From assembly GCA_900320905.1 (NCBI GenBank), contig ONTZ01000003.1, forward strand, positions 24,549 through 88,548: a stretch of 64,000 nucleotides of DNA. The letters are read 5' to 3'. Shown here piece by piece: positions 36,681 through 47,631 of this stretch. The notes under the pieces were generated by a model. The model saw nothing but the letters and a program-made list of their open reading frames with translations, was not told the origin of the DNA and did no database searches. The position numbers and the translations under genes were made by a program. This stretch comes from an uncultured Prevotella sp. Its GTDB lineage: Bacteria; Bacteroidota; Bacteroidia; Bacteroidales; Bacteroidaceae. Each line of letters begins with the position of its first letter. Within the stretch, counting starts at the first letter, position 1.

Positions 36681-37847
36681 TTAGCAGAGTTTGCGTGAGC
36701 CATCGCCTATCACGACATCATAGACCTTTGGTTCATGTCCGTACTTCTCCTTGAATTTCTTCTTGGCGTCTTCTATGAACGGCTTATAGAGGTCGTTGCG
36801 GACGAGGTTGATGGTGCAGCCGCCAAAGCCGCCACCCATGATACGAGAGCCCGTCACACCGTTCTCCTTGGCGATGTCGTTCAGGAAGTCAAGTTCCTCG
36901 CAGGAAACTTCATAGTCCTTCGACAGTCCCTCATGGGTCTTGTACATCAACTCACCTACCTTCTCGTAGTCGCCTTCGTTAAGGGCTTCGCAGACACCCA
37001 GCACACGGTCTTTCTCACCAAGCACGAACTTGGCACGCTTGTAGTCCTCGGCACCTACCTCTTCCTTTACTTCCTCCAGTTGCTCCCAAGTGCAGTCGCG
37101 CAGGGTCTCAAACTTACCCTCCGGATGCTTGGCCTGAATGTGTTTCACCACATTCTCGCAGGAGTTGCGACGGTCGTTGTAGGGAGAACCAGCCAACTGG
37201 TGCTTCACTACTGAGTCAAGCAGTACAAGGCGATAGCCATCGGGCTTGAAGGGGAAGTATTCGAATTCACGGCTACGGCAGTCGAGACGCATCAGACAGC
37301 CTGCCTTACCAAAGACGGAGGCGAACTGATCCATGATACCACAGTTCACACCACAATAGTTGTGCTCGGTTGCCTGACCAGCCAGCGCCATATCCCACTG
37401 AGAGACTTTGTTGTCACCGAAGATGTCGTTCAGACCAAAGGCAAAGCAACTCTCCATGGCGGCAGACGACGACATACCTGCACCGAGGGGAACATCGCCT
37501 GCAAAGGCAATATTGAAACCTTTAACAGGTACTCCCAACTTCTTCATTTCGAGAGCAATACCATAGATGTAACGAGCCCAACTCGCACGAGGACCATTGG
37601 GGTCGCTCAACTTGAAGTCTACACGGTCTTTCAGGTCAATGGCATAAGCCATCACCGTGTCTTCCGTGCCATTGGCGCGCATCTCTGCCATGATACCTTT
37701 GTCCACTGCTCCAGGGAACACGAACCCACCATTATAGTCGGTGTGCTCACCAATCAGGTTGATACGTCCGGGAGAGGCATATACATTGCCAGTCTTTCCA
37801 TCAAAGTGCTTGATGAAACGGCTTCTTACAAATTCAATGTCCATCAT
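36681..37847 (-). CDS. galK: Galactokinase
   Basis: 388 aa GHMP kinase: galactose + ATP gives galactose-1-phosphate. The galactokinase signature GRINLIGEHTDYNGGFVFP is near the N-terminus, followed by the ATP loop VPLGAGMSSSAAMESCFAFG, the catalytic Asp in NCGIMDQFASVFG, and the C-terminal SRIMGGGFGGCTINLV. A second ATG one codon later is equally possible as start. Identical repeats (AAATTGTCAAATTGTAAA on the sense strand) lie just upstream. Last gene of galM-permease-galK. Confidence 0.95.
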   Translation of the reverse strand: MMDIEFVRSRFIKHFDGKTGNVYASPGRINLIGEHTDYNGGFVFPGAVDKGIMAEMRANGTEDTVMAYAIDLKDRVDFKLSDPNGPRASWARYIYGIALEMKKLGVPVKGFNIAFAGDVPLGAGMSSSAAMESCFAFGLNDIFGDNKVSQWDMALAGQATEHNYCGVNCGIMDQFASVFGKAGCLMRLDCRSREFEYFPFKPDGYRLVLLDSVVKHQLAGSPYNDRRNSCENVVKHIQAKHPEGKFETLRDCTWEQLEEVKEEVGAEDYKRAKFVLGEKDRVLGVCEALNEGDYEKVGELMYKTHEGLSKDYEVSCEELDFLNDIAKENGVTGSRIMGGGFGGCTINLVRNDLYKPFIEDAKKKFKEKYGHEPKVYDVVIGDGSRKLC

Positions 37848-37852
37848 GTTGA

Positions 37853-37885
37853 TTTACAATTTGACAATTTTCAATTAGACAATTT
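37853..37885. repeat. Short AT-rich repeat before galK
   Basis: Imperfect 7-8 base units of the CAATT type. The first 18 bases, TTTACAATTTGACAATTT (37853-37870), recur exactly at 51073-51090 in front of purU. Confidence 0.8.
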
Positions 37886-39206
37886 AATCTATGGGAATGT
37901 CCGTGTTGACGTTCTTGCAGCCAATAAGGGCGTAGTAGAACATGTAGCCCATCGCCAGCAGATAGACGAAGTAACTTGGCATGTAACCCATGAAGTCAGC
38001 GAAGAAATTCTGTATCACGGGCAGTACACCACCGCCAACAACCATCATCATAAAGATACCTGATGCCTGGGCAGTGTATTTGCCAAGACCTTCTGTAGCC
38101 AGGTTGAAGATGGAAGGCCACATCACAGAGGTACAGAGTCCGCAGAGTACCAGCAACAGGGCACTAACAGGAACCGTTATCATCTCTATAGAGCCTTCCA
38201 GAATCTTTACCAAGGGCATGTCGACCGTTACGCTCTTCGGAATCAGGATAGCGGCAATGATGAGAATCATGCCGACAGCCGTTGTGGCGAGCATCATCTG
38301 ACGAGAAGAGACCTTACCTGCAATGGTGCTGGAAACCAGTCGTCCTACAAGCATCAGCAGCCAGTACATGGCAGCCACGGCACCACCGATAGTGGCAGCA
38401 TTGATCACTGCCTCTGGATTCACCCATGCACCGCTGGCAGTGGTGTCGGAGAGATAGAAGTTCAGTCCACCGGGGATACCCACCTCCACACCAACGTATA
38501 CGAAGATAGCGATAACGCCCAACAGACAGTGACGGAATGACCATGGTGAATGCTCAAACACCGTGTTGGCTGTAACTTTGCCCATTTCAGGATCTTGAAT
38601 CGGGATGAAGCAGAGGATGACGAAGGCGCAGGCAAAGACGGTCATGGCGATGTACATCACCAGGTTGACATCAGCCATCTGTGTGGAAGCCGTCACGGTG
38701 CCAATCAGTGCACCTACGAGCATCGGCGTCATGGTACCAGCCAGAGAGTTCAGTGTACCACCAATCATATTCAACTGGTTACCACGGTTGCCGCCACCGC
38801 CAAGCAAGTTCAGCATCGGGTTGACTACCGTATTCAGGATACATACGGAGAATCCTGAGATGAAGGCACCCAACAGATAGATACAGAAGCCAGGTATACC
38901 TCCGGAGAAGCCCGAAACAAACTGTATGAGTACACCGAAGAATCCCACGGCGATACCGATGAGAGCCGTTTTCTTGTAGCCCACCTTTGTCAGCATCTTT
39001 CCTGCTGGAATACCCATGAACAGGTAAGCGAAGAAGTTCATGAAGTTACCCATGATGCCGAGCACATTGGAACCACCAATTTCTGGCTGGTTCTTCCAGA
39101 TAACTCCAATGGGTGCGCCAAGATTCGTCACAAACGAGATCATGGCATATAGGAAGAACATCGTCACAATGGCAATGACACTTCCGTTCTGTTTCTGATT
39201 ACTCAT
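37884..39206 (-). CDS. FHS-family glucose/galactose permease
   Basis: 440 aa MFS transporter with about 12 helices. The N-terminus SVIAIVTMFFLYAMISFVTNLGAPIG, GNFMNFFAYLFMGIPAGKML and GFSVCILNTVVNPMLNLLGG resemble the fucose/galactose/glucose:H+ symporter branch (FucP/GluP). Placed between cytosolic galM and galK with short gaps (39 and 36 bases), it most likely imports galactose. Inner membrane. The exact sugar cannot be proven from sequence. Confidence 0.85.
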   Translation of the reverse strand: MSNQKQNGSVIAIVTMFFLYAMISFVTNLGAPIGVIWKNQPEIGGSNVLGIMGNFMNFFAYLFMGIPAGKMLTKVGYKKTALIGIAVGFFGVLIQFVSGFSGGIPGFCIYLLGAFISGFSVCILNTVVNPMLNLLGGGGNRGNQLNMIGGTLNSLAGTMTPMLVGALIGTVTASTQMADVNLVMYIAMTVFACAFVILCFIPIQDPEMGKVTANTVFEHSPWSFRHCLLGVIAIFVYVGVEVGIPGGLNFYLSDTTASGAWVNPEAVINAATIGGAVAAMYWLLMLVGRLVSSTIAGKVSSRQMMLATTAVGMILIIAAILIPKSVTVDMPLVKILEGSIEMITVPVSALLLVLCGLCTSVMWPSIFNLATEGLGKYTAQASGIFMMMVVGGGVLPVIQNFFADFMGYMPSYFVYLLAMGYMFYYALIGCKNVNTDIPID

Positions 39207-39245
39207 AATGTAATAACAATAATAGTGTTGGTCTTAACGGATTCT

Positions 39246-40337
39246 TTACTCCACAATGCCGAAACGATAGATCGTCTTCTGCTTATAGCGCTCGCCTGGT
39301 TTCAGTACCACGCTGGGGAAGTACGGACGGTTTGGCGTGTCGGGGAAGTGCTGTGCCTCAAAGCAGACAGCCGAACGGAACGGGAATGTGCAGCCGTTGG
39401 CACCCTTATAGCCCGTCGCATAGTTGGCTGTGTAGAGTTGCATACCGGGTTCGGTGGTGAATACCTCCATCGTACGTCCGCTCTTGGGTTCCGTCACCTT
39501 GGCGGCAAAACTCAGTTCACCTTCCTCGCGCTTGTTCAGCACATAGTTGTGGTCAAAGCCCTTGCCGAACTTGATCTGCTCGTGGTCTGCCTCGATATCC
39601 TGTCCGAATGGTTTCGGCTTACGGAAGTCGAACGGTGTACCTTCCACCTTCAAGATCTCGCCAGTAGGAATGGCGGTGGCGTCAGTGGGCAGATAGAAGT
39701 CTGCGTTGATCTCACAAATCTGATCCAGGATGTCTGGGGTGGGGTCTGCTGTTCCTGCCAGTGAGAAGAAGGCGTGATGCGTCAGGTTCACGATAGTTTT
39801 CTTGTTCGTGGTTGCCAGATACTCAATCACCAGTTCGTTGAGATCGGTGAAGGTGAATTCCACCGTCACGTCCAGTTCACCGGTGAAGCCTTCCTCGCCA
39901 TAGGATGAGATACGGTGCAGTGCCAGTGAGCGCGGGCCCATCTGACGGGCATCCCATACTTTGGCGTGGAAACCGGTAGGACCGCCGTGCAGATGGTTCG
40001 GACCATCGTTGAGCGCCAACTGGTACTCTTTGCCGTTCAGGGTGAACTGGCCCTTGCAGATACGGTTGCCCCAGCGGCCGATCAGTGTCGACAAGAAGGG
40101 TTCCTTACCACTGGTCAGTTGCTTGATGCTGTCATGCCCCTGAATCACGTTTGCTACTTTGCCATCCTTGTCAGGCACCATAATAGCGCAGATAGCACCA
40201 CCATAATTACTGATTGCTACTTCGTAACCCTTACGGTTCCTAAGGATGTACAGATCGGTTTTCTTACCGTTGATGGTGGCCTGGAAGTTCTCCCGCTTCA
40301 GACCACACAGATTCGCTGTTTCTGTTGTATTAGCCAT
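39246..40337 (-). CDS. galM: Aldose 1-epimerase, cytoplasmic
   Basis: 363 aa, no signal peptide. VAISNYGGAICAIMVPDKDG, LIGRWGNRICKGQF, NDGPNHLHGGPTGFHAKVW and VNLTHHAFFSLAG (catalytic His) are GalM blocks, and the C-terminal FPSVVLKPGERYKQKTIYRF closes the barrel. The start MANTTETANLCG (40337) was preferred to an in-frame ATG at 40376, which lies on the promoter -7 element. First gene of the gal operon; it supplies alpha-galactose to GalK. Confidence 0.92.
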   Translation of the reverse strand: MANTTETANLCGLKRENFQATINGKKTDLYILRNRKGYEVAISNYGGAICAIMVPDKDGKVANVIQGHDSIKQLTSGKEPFLSTLIGRWGNRICKGQFTLNGKEYQLALNDGPNHLHGGPTGFHAKVWDARQMGPRSLALHRISSYGEEGFTGELDVTVEFTFTDLNELVIEYLATTNKKTIVNLTHHAFFSLAGTADPTPDILDQICEINADFYLPTDATAIPTGEILKVEGTPFDFRKPKPFGQDIEADHEQIKFGKGFDHNYVLNKREEGELSFAAKVTEPKSGRTMEVFTTEPGMQLYTANYATGYKGANGCTFPFRSAVCFEAQHFPDTPNRPYFPSVVLKPGERYKQKTIYRFGIVE

Positions 40338-40373
40338 AATTGATATGTTTTTAGTTACAAAACATTCTGTCTG

Positions 40374-40381
40374 CAAAGTAA
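40374..40381 (-). promoter_or_regulatory. Probable -7 element of the gal operon
   Basis: Minus-strand TTACTTTG, one mismatch to TAnnTTTG, 36 bases before the galM start. Confidence 0.45.
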
Positions 40382-40445
40382 CAGAAAAAAATCCAAACAG
40401 ACGAAAGAAACAACGAAAAAATGTTGAAGGATGTATTAAAAAACG

Positions 40446-41759
40446 CTAAATGCCGTTTTTGAGCAGGTCTGCGACCACATAAGTGCTACCTCCAATGAAC
40501 ACAAAGTCGTCCGTTTCCGCTGCTTTTTTTGCCGCATGGTAGGCTTCTGCGACGGTCGGATACCCCTCGCCAGTCAGTCCTTGCTGTTCACCGATGAATT
40601 TCAGCACCGTCTCCGACACGGCCCGTTTGTTGTCTGCCTTTGCGAAGTAATAGGTGGCATCCTTAGGCAACAGTGCCATGACACCTTCCATGTCCTTGTC
40701 TTCCACCATTCCGAAGACGATATGCTTTTTCTTGCACTTCACCTGGGCAATCTGTTGACTGAGGTATTCCCATCCGCCCACATTATGACCTGTATCACAG
40801 ATCACAAGCGGTTCTTTCGACAATACCTGCCATCTGCCCTTCAGTCCGGTGGTCTCGCAGACGGTCATGAAGCCTTCTGCAATCTCCTTGCCTTTTGCCT
40901 CCGACTTGGAGCCGTCTTTGAAACGGTACATATAACCCATTTCCTCCAGTTGTCTGATGGCTGTCAGGATGGTATTGGCATTCTTTTCCTGATAGAGTCC
41001 CATCAGTTCCCCCTGAATCGTGCCGTAGTGTGCGGTCTGGTATAGCATACCGTTATCTGTCAGTTGGGCGCTTGTCACCTCGGGATTGTCTTCTGCAAAG
41101 ACGATGGGTGCCTTTGTCTCTCTGGCCACTGCCTCGAAGATGCCTTTTGTCTCTGGTGTCGTCTCACCGATGACCACCGGCACGCCTTTCTTGATGATGC
41201 CGGCTTTCTCCATCGCAATCTGTTCCAGCGAGTTGCCGAGTTGCTGCATGTGGTCGTAACTGATATTGGTGATTACCGATAGGATGGGGGTGATGATGTT
41301 CGTACAGTCGAGTCGTCCGCCGAGTCCTACCTCGATTACGGCAATATCCACCCGTTTGTCGCTGAAATACTTCAGTGCCATCGCCGTCGTCACCTCGAAG
41401 AACGAAGGTGTCAGGGGTTCGAAGAACGATCTGCCTTCCTGCACGAAGTCTGCCACATATTCATGGTCGATGGGTTGTCCGTTGATGCGGATGCGCTCGT
41501 CGAAGTCCACCAGATGGGGTGAGGTGTAGAGACCTACTTTGTAGCCGCATTTCTGTAGGATGGCAGCCAACGTATGGGCGCACGATCCTTTGCCGTTCGT
41601 ACCTGCCACATGTATGGTCAGATAGTTGCGGTGCGGGTGACCATAGTGCTCGTCGAGTTTCAGACTGTTGTCAAGCCCTTCCTTATAGCCTGCCATACCC
41701 AGGTTCTCGAACATGGGCACTTGACTGTACAGATACTTGCAGGTCTCGCTGTAGGTCAT
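40446..41759 (-). CDS. folC: Bifunctional folylpolyglutamate / dihydrofolate synthase
   Basis: 437 aa Mur-ligase-like enzyme adding glutamate to folates. The ATP loop is in IHVAGTNGKGSCAHTLAAIL, the following YTSPHLVDFDERIRING is the folate-site signature, and IAVIEVGLGGRLDCTNII and ITNISYDHMQQLGNSLEQIAMEKAGIIKKG are standard. C-terminal domain: VICDTGHNVGGWEYLSQQI. Length normal. It lies 16 bases downstream of dnaJ, an operon mix of chaperone and folate genes. Confidence 0.94.
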   Translation of the reverse strand: MTYSETCKYLYSQVPMFENLGMAGYKEGLDNSLKLDEHYGHPHRNYLTIHVAGTNGKGSCAHTLAAILQKCGYKVGLYTSPHLVDFDERIRINGQPIDHEYVADFVQEGRSFFEPLTPSFFEVTTAMALKYFSDKRVDIAVIEVGLGGRLDCTNIITPILSVITNISYDHMQQLGNSLEQIAMEKAGIIKKGVPVVIGETTPETKGIFEAVARETKAPIVFAEDNPEVTSAQLTDNGMLYQTAHYGTIQGELMGLYQEKNANTILTAIRQLEEMGYMYRFKDGSKSEAKGKEIAEGFMTVCETTGLKGRWQVLSKEPLVICDTGHNVGGWEYLSQQIAQVKCKKKHIVFGMVEDKDMEGVMALLPKDATYYFAKADNKRAVSETVLKFIGEQQGLTGEGYPTVAEAYHAAKKAAETDDFVFIGGSTYVVADLLKNGI

Positions 41760-41775
41760 ACCTTATTAATATATA

Positions 41776-42933
41776 TTAGTTGAAATAATTCTTGAAACGC
41801 TGGAAGATGGAGTCGCGTGTCTGCTTGTCGCCCTTGAAGTTGTCGCTCTGCTTGAAGCGTTCCACAGCCTCTTTCTCCTCACGGCTCAGGGTCTTCGGCA
41901 CATAGACACTGATGTTCACCACCAAGTCGCCCTTACCGGAGCCATAGCCCTGTACGGCGGGCAGTCCCTTACCACGCAGACGGAGTGTCTTACCGGGCTG
42001 GGTGCCATTCTCTAGTTTCACCTTCAGTCGGGTGCCGTCGATGGTGGGTATCTCCACCTCACCGCCGAGGGCTGCCGTCGGGAAGTCGAGCAGCAGGCTG
42101 TATATCAGGTCGTTGCCGTCGCGGACGAAGGTGTCGTTGTCTTCTTCCTCGATAAACACCTGTATGTCACCGGCGACGCCGTTGTGTTTACCGGCATTGC
42201 CCTTGCCAGGCACGTTGACCACCATACCCTCGGCTACACCTGCGGGGATGTTGATCTCCACCACTTCCTCGCCTTTTTCAATACCGGTGCCGCCGCAGTG
42301 TTTACACTTGTTTTTGATCACCTGCCCCTCACCGCCGCAGGTGGGACAGACGCTCTGCTGCTGCATCATACCGAAGATGCTCTGGGTGGTGTGGGTGATG
42401 ACACCCTGACCGTGACAGGTTGGGCATTGTTCCTTGCCGCTGCCGGCCTCTGCGCCGCTGCCGCTACAATGGGGGCAGGGGATATCCTTGCGTACCTTAA
42501 ACTTCTTGGTGACACCCTTGTTGATTTCTTCCAACGACAGTTTCACTTTCAGACGCAAGTCACTGCCTCGGTGCTGCTGTGGACGACGAGCACCGCCGCC
42601 GAAACCGCTGAAGCCGTGTCCGCCGAAGATGTCGCCGAACATCGAGAAGATATCGTCCATATTCATCGAGGCACCGCCGAAGCCACTGAAATCGAAACCG
42701 CCCATGCCTGGGCCGTTGAAACCGTACTGGTCGTACTGCTGACGCGTCTTCGGGTCGTGCAGCACATTGTATGCCTCTGCGGCTTCCTTGAATTTCTCCT
42801 CGGCTTCTTTGTCGCCGGGGTTACGGTCAGGGTGATATTTGATGGCTATCTTACGATACGCCTTCTTGATCTCGTCTTCCGAGGCGGTCTTCTCAACCCC
42901 TAGCACCTCATAATAATCTCTTTTTTGTGCCAT
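41776..42933 (-). CDS. dnaJ: Chaperone DnaJ
   Basis: 385 aa, type I DnaJ. The J domain (residues ~4-70) contains [11 protein letters not shown] Gly/Phe-rich linker follows. Four zinc-binding CxxCxGxG units are present ([32 protein letters not shown]), then the C-terminal substrate-binding domains with [21 protein letters not shown]. It stimulates DnaK ATPase. The gap to grpE is only 3 bases. dnaK itself is not in the window. Confidence 0.96.
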   Translation of the reverse strand: MAQKRDYYEVLGVEKTASEDEIKKAYRKIAIKYHPDRNPGDKEAEEKFKEAAEAYNVLHDPKTRQQYDQYGFNGPGMGGFDFSGFGGASMNMDDIFSMFGDIFGGHGFSGFGGGARRPQQHRGSDLRLKVKLSLEEINKGVTKKFKVRKDIPCPHCSGSGAEAGSGKEQCPTCHGQGVITHTTQSIFGMMQQQSVCPTCGGEGQVIKNKCKHCGGTGIEKGEEVVEINIPAGVAEGMVVNVPGKGNAGKHNGVAGDIQVFIEEEDNDTFVRDGNDLIYSLLLDFPTAALGGEVEIPTIDGTRLKVKLENGTQPGKTLRLRGKGLPAVQGYGSGKGDLVVNISVYVPKTLSREEKEAVERFKQSDNFKGDKQTRDSIFQRFKNYFN

Positions 42934-42936
42934 ATA

Positions 42937-43524
42937 TTATTGTCCAACTGCCACTTTTGCGTGGCGGATTACTTTGTCGTTCAGTTTGTATCCCTGTTGC
43001 AGGCAGTCGATCACCTTGCCTTTCTTGTCGTCGCCCATGCCTGGCACCATCGCTACGGCCTCATGCACATCCGTATCGAAGTCGGCATTCTCGGTCTCTA
43101 TCTTGCTTACGCCCTGAGCCTCAAGCGTCTTCATAAACTTCTGGTATATCAGCAGCATACCTTCTCGCAGCACTTCGGGGTCGTCGGTCTTCTCGCCGTT
43201 GGCGATGGCCCGCTCCATATCGTCGAGCACGGGCAGGATGGCAGTGATAAACTTTTCTCCGCCGTTCAGAATCAGTTCAGCGCGCTCTTTCAGGGTGCGC
43301 TTGCGGTAGTTGTCAAACTCTGCCACGGAGCGGAGCCACTTATCTTTCAGCTCTGCGGCCTCCTCCTGGACTTTCTCCAAGGGATCCTTTTCTTCTTCGG
43401 TGTCCTCAGCGGATGCTTCGGCATCTTCGGATGTACCGACTTCTTCTGTCTCTTTGTCAGTTTCTTCTACGTGGGACTCTTCCAAAGTCTCCTCGTCTTC
43501 GATCTTTATATCTTTTTCTGTCAT
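42937..43524 (-). CDS. grpE: Nucleotide exchange factor GrpE
   Basis: 195 aa. The acidic N-terminus (EEVGTSEDAEASAEDTEEEKD) is followed by the long dimer helix (EEAAELKDKWLRSVAEFDNYRKRTLKER) and the C-terminal beta domain, VHEAVAMVPGMGDDKKGKVIDCLQQGYKLNDKVIRHAKVAV, which is the GrpE signature. It releases ADP from DnaK. First gene of the grpE-dnaJ-folC unit. No CIRCE-type inverted repeat was seen upstream. Confidence 0.95.
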   Translation of the reverse strand: MTEKDIKIEDEETLEESHVEETDKETEEVGTSEDAEASAEDTEEEKDPLEKVQEEAAELKDKWLRSVAEFDNYRKRTLKERAELILNGGEKFITAILPVLDDMERAIANGEKTDDPEVLREGMLLIYQKFMKTLEAQGVSKIETENADFDTDVHEAVAMVPGMGDDKKGKVIDCLQQGYKLNDKVIRHAKVAVGQ

Positions 43525-43570
43525 AATAGTGTTGTTTAAAGTTCTGCTTTTATTTCAGCAAAATCTGTGC

Positions 43571-43597
43571 CACTATTCACTTTTCACTTTTCACTTC

Positions 43598-43598
<1 letters not shown>
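43571..43598. repeat. CACTTTT short tandem repeat
   Basis: Three imperfect 8-base units of (T)TCACTTT follow the ABC-F stop codon. Similar GTGAAAA-type repeats occur at about 11278-11300 around the fabD/GH13 junction and near 3855, and a GAATGAAA type at 320-353. Confidence 0.6.
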
Positions 43599-45220
<1,622 letters not shown>

Positions 45221-45257
45221 CTATACCTTATTATATATATAATACACAATTGGGCTG

Positions 45258-45265
45258 CAAAGGTA
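45258..45265 (-). promoter_or_regulatory. -7 element of the ABC-F gene
   Basis: Minus-strand TACCTTTG, perfect match, 47 bases before the ATG at 45211. Confidence 0.65.
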
Positions 45266-45411
45266 CAAAATATTATCCATATTTTCGTATTTTAGCCCGA
45301 AAATTTGTTAGTTTTACATAAAAGACAGTCGCAGCCGACCCAGGAGCGGGCTTTTGCTAATGTGTTTCATATTTTTTTAGTAAATAATTCGAGTATTTCA
45401 GATTTTTGTTG

Positions 45412-45419
45412 TATCTTTG
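45412..45419 (+). promoter_or_regulatory. -7 element of the frameshifted gene at 45456
   Basis: TATCTTTG, perfect match, 37 bases before the ATG at 45456. Confidence 0.65.
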
Positions 45420-45455
45420 AAGCCGAATTACGAAAGGTATGTAATAGCTTATAAT

Positions 45456-45989
45456 ATGGAACCAAAAAAAACAACTGGACTTTAGGGGAACTCGTCACCC
45501 TTTCAAGACAAGAGAAGCCGCTGAAAAATGGCGGCCTGTCGCAATACGGCTGTTATATCGGCTCACGCTACATCTGTATCCGCGAGGAGACGGAGGGTAA
45601 GCGCGGCATCCTCCTGAAAGTGCTTGGCAAAGTTTTCTCTGACCAGGTCAAAATAGTTGATGGCAAACCGTTTAGTAAGGACGAGGTCGCCGAACTATTC
45701 ATGGGCCACAGTTATTTTAAGTTATCCATATCAAAGTGTGAAGGACGTGAAAGAGGTGCTCGACATCCTGCGCGGCAACGCGGATTTGCTTCAGGCATTT
45801 GAAAAGGCGAAGATGCACATCAACCCCAATTCCTCGTTCTGGGTGAGCGAAACGGCCAGAAACAAGTTCATGTTGAAGATTCCACAAGTCTACGACAGCC
45901 GTGAGGACATACTATGCACCGCTTCTGACGACACACCGCACTATCGTATCACGATGGTATATTTCTATAAGGGAAATCTTACTTGGTAA
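45456..45989 (+). pseudogene. Hypothetical gene with two compensating frameshifts
   Basis: From the ATG at 45456 the frame stops after nine codons. Adding one base to the A8 run (45464-45471) gives MEPKKNNWTLGELVTLSRQE and an open frame through YGCYIGSRYICIREE to GHSYFKL. Near 45722-45725 one extra T shifts the frame again; dropping it gives FKLPYQSVKDVKEVLDILRG and then an open frame to the stop at 45989 (YFYKGNLTW). The restored product would be ~177 aa, soluble, of no family I recognise. A promoter is present. Either a decaying gene or two indel errors; slippage at A8 could explain the first shift but not the second. Confidence 0.65.
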
Positions 45990-46080
45990 GCCTAAAACCT
46001 AATTGTCATCTGCCATCTGCCAGAAATTACGAACACAGCGTGCCTGTCCCCGCTGGGAACTCATAATTTGCGAAAAACCA

Positions 46081-46150
46081 AATTTATTGAAGATTATTTG
46101 TTTTGTATCATAATTTTTAGTATCTTTGCGCACAAAATAACTAACAGTAT
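46081..46150 (+). promoter_or_regulatory. Promoter of the BspA-like gene (copy A of a duplicated promoter region)
   Basis: TTTG (46098-46101), 20-base spacer, TATCTTTG (46122-46129), 28 bases before the ATG. The whole stretch recurs in decayed form at 47294-47364. Confidence 0.8.
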
Positions 46151-46156
46151 AAAAAT

Positions 46157-47224
46157 ATGAAGAAACTTTTCTTATTTATGGCAATGATGCTGTCGATGAC
46201 AGTACAAGCAGATAATGTCCTCTACGCTGTGGTCAGTGAAGACAACTCTAGTATCGTTTTGAAGTGCGGCAACTCCGTACCTGAGAACACTGGCACAGGT
46301 CCCTACTTCTATGACATCCTAAAATCATCGTACAGTCCCGCTGGTAACGCAACCTCCTTCACTGTTGACATTTCCTGTCAGAACTACACTGGTACTACGC
46401 TGCGCGGCCTGTTCAGTAATTTTGTATACTTGAAAACCATCAATGGCCTTAGTTACCTCAATACCAGCCATGTCACCGACATGAGCATGATGTTTAGTGG
46501 CTGCAGTGCCCTGACTTCAATTGACCTCAGTTCATTTAACACCGCCAATGTCACCGATATGAGCATGATGTTTTCAGACTGCTTCGCTCTGACCTCGCTT
46601 GACCTCAGCAAGTTTAACACCGCCAATGTCACGAACATGAAATGGATGTTCATGTGGTGCTCTGCTTTAACCTCCCTCGACCTAAGTATGTTCGACACCG
46701 CCAATGTCACCGACATGAGCGGAATGTTCGGTTCCTGCTCTGCCCTGACCTCGCTCAACCTCAGCGGATGGAACACCACCAATGTCACTAATGTGGCATT
46801 AATGTTCGGCAACTGCACCGCCTTAACCTCCCTTGATCTCAGTTCATTTAATACTGCTAAGGTTACTGATATGTATGGTATGTTCAGCTACTGCTCCTCC
46901 CTGACTACTATATACGGAAACAACTGGGACACCGAAAAAGTGACCGATGGTGGTAGTGTAATGTTCGACAATTGTACAAATCTTGTGGGTGGGGCAGGCT
47001 CGGCATATGAATTTTACCATGGCAACGATAAGACATACGCCCGCATAGACGGTGGTCCAGATGCACCAGGCTATTTTACCGACAAAACCACTGCTGCTAT
47101 CAAGGGCATATCGATGGGTATGGCTGCGGGAGAGGCTATTACCTATAACCTCAACGGCCAGCGCGTTGCCCAGCCCACGAAGGGATTGTTCATTGTAAAC
47201 GGAAAGAAGGTCGTAATAAAGTAA
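46157..47224 (+). CDS. BspA-like surface protein with DUF285 repeats
   Basis: 355 aa. Signal peptide MKKLFLFMAMMLSMTVQA. From about residue 85 to 260 there are six or seven copies of a 23-24-residue unit of the form LTSLDLSSFNTANVTDMSMM followed by FxxCSA, the DUF285/BspA leucine-rich type found in many Prevotella and Mycoplasma surface proteins. The last ~45 residues (GEAITYNLNGQRVAQPTKG, then LFIVNGKKVVIK) resemble the C-terminal tail common on exported Prevotella proteins and thought to act in type IX-like sorting. Likely cell-surface, role in adhesion or interaction unproven. It lies in a patch of broken genes. Confidence 0.88.
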   Translation: MKKLFLFMAMMLSMTVQADNVLYAVVSEDNSSIVLKCGNSVPENTGTGPYFYDILKSSYSPAGNATSFTVDISCQNYTGTTLRGLFSNFVYLKTINGLSYLNTSHVTDMSMMFSGCSALTSIDLSSFNTANVTDMSMMFSDCFALTSLDLSKFNTANVTNMKWMFMWCSALTSLDLSMFDTANVTDMSGMFGSCSALTSLNLSGWNTTNVTNVALMFGNCTALTSLDLSSFNTAKVTDMYGMFSYCSSLTTIYGNNWDTEKVTDGGSVMFDNCTNLVGGAGSAYEFYHGNDKTYARIDGGPDAPGYFTDKTTAAIKGISMGMAAGEAITYNLNGQRVAQPTKGLFIVNGKKVVIK

Positions 47225-47231
47225 AGAAATC

Positions 47232-47277
47232 AAGGGCTTTTCTTCTATTGATTAATATGATCAGGAGAACAGCCCTT
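47232..47277 (+). terminator. Possible terminator of the BspA-like gene
   Basis: AAGGGCT (47232-47238) and AGCCCTT (47271-47277) pair around a 32-base loop that can pair further; a T-rich stretch follows. It begins 8 bases after the stop codon. The long loop keeps confidence moderate. Confidence 0.45.
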
Positions 47278-47293
47278 CTATTTTGAAATATTC

Positions 47294-47364
47294 AAATATA
47301 TCGAAGACTATTTGCTTTGTATCGTTTTTTTTACTATCTATGCCAGCAGAATAATTAACAATAG
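47294..47364 (+). repeat. Decayed duplicate of the BspA-like gene promoter (copy B)
   Basis: Aligns without gaps to 46081-46150; by eye about four fifths of the bases agree. The TTTG is kept, but the -7 element has become TATCTATG. It suggests that a second gene copy once followed here. Confidence 0.65.
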
Positions 47365-47598
47365 TGTGCGCCTACCACTGTTTTTTTTAGGTCGAACAAC
47401 TTTAGGTAAGAGAGCCCCTTGCTACATGGTGATAGTTTTATTTCTTTAATACAGGACGAACCAATCGACCATATGGGCGTGGTCCTCCACCCGTATGCCA
47501 ACTATTACCCAAAAACATCAGATATTTAGCTCTCTCTGATGACAATTCATCAGGTGAGGATGACCAAGACAAAAGACGCTAGTTTCGGATTTATTTCG
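47365..47598. other. Gene-free stretch with a possible coding remnant
   Basis: No complete gene between the decayed promoter and the next promoter. A 39-codon open frame at 47410-47529 without a start reads like protein (ESPLLHGDSFISLIQ, then DEPIDHMGVVLHPYANYY) and ends in TAG. It may be the 3' end of a deleted gene. No family recognised. Confidence 0.35.
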
Positions 47599-47606
47599 TA
47601 CCTTTG
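47599..47606 (+). promoter_or_regulatory. -7 element of the M23 peptidase gene
   Basis: TACCTTTG, perfect match, 26 bases before the ATG at 47632. An AAGGAG at about 47618-47623 is a plausible ribosome binding site. Confidence 0.7.
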
Positions 47607-47631
47607 CAGCCAAATCAAGGAGTGGTTAAGC

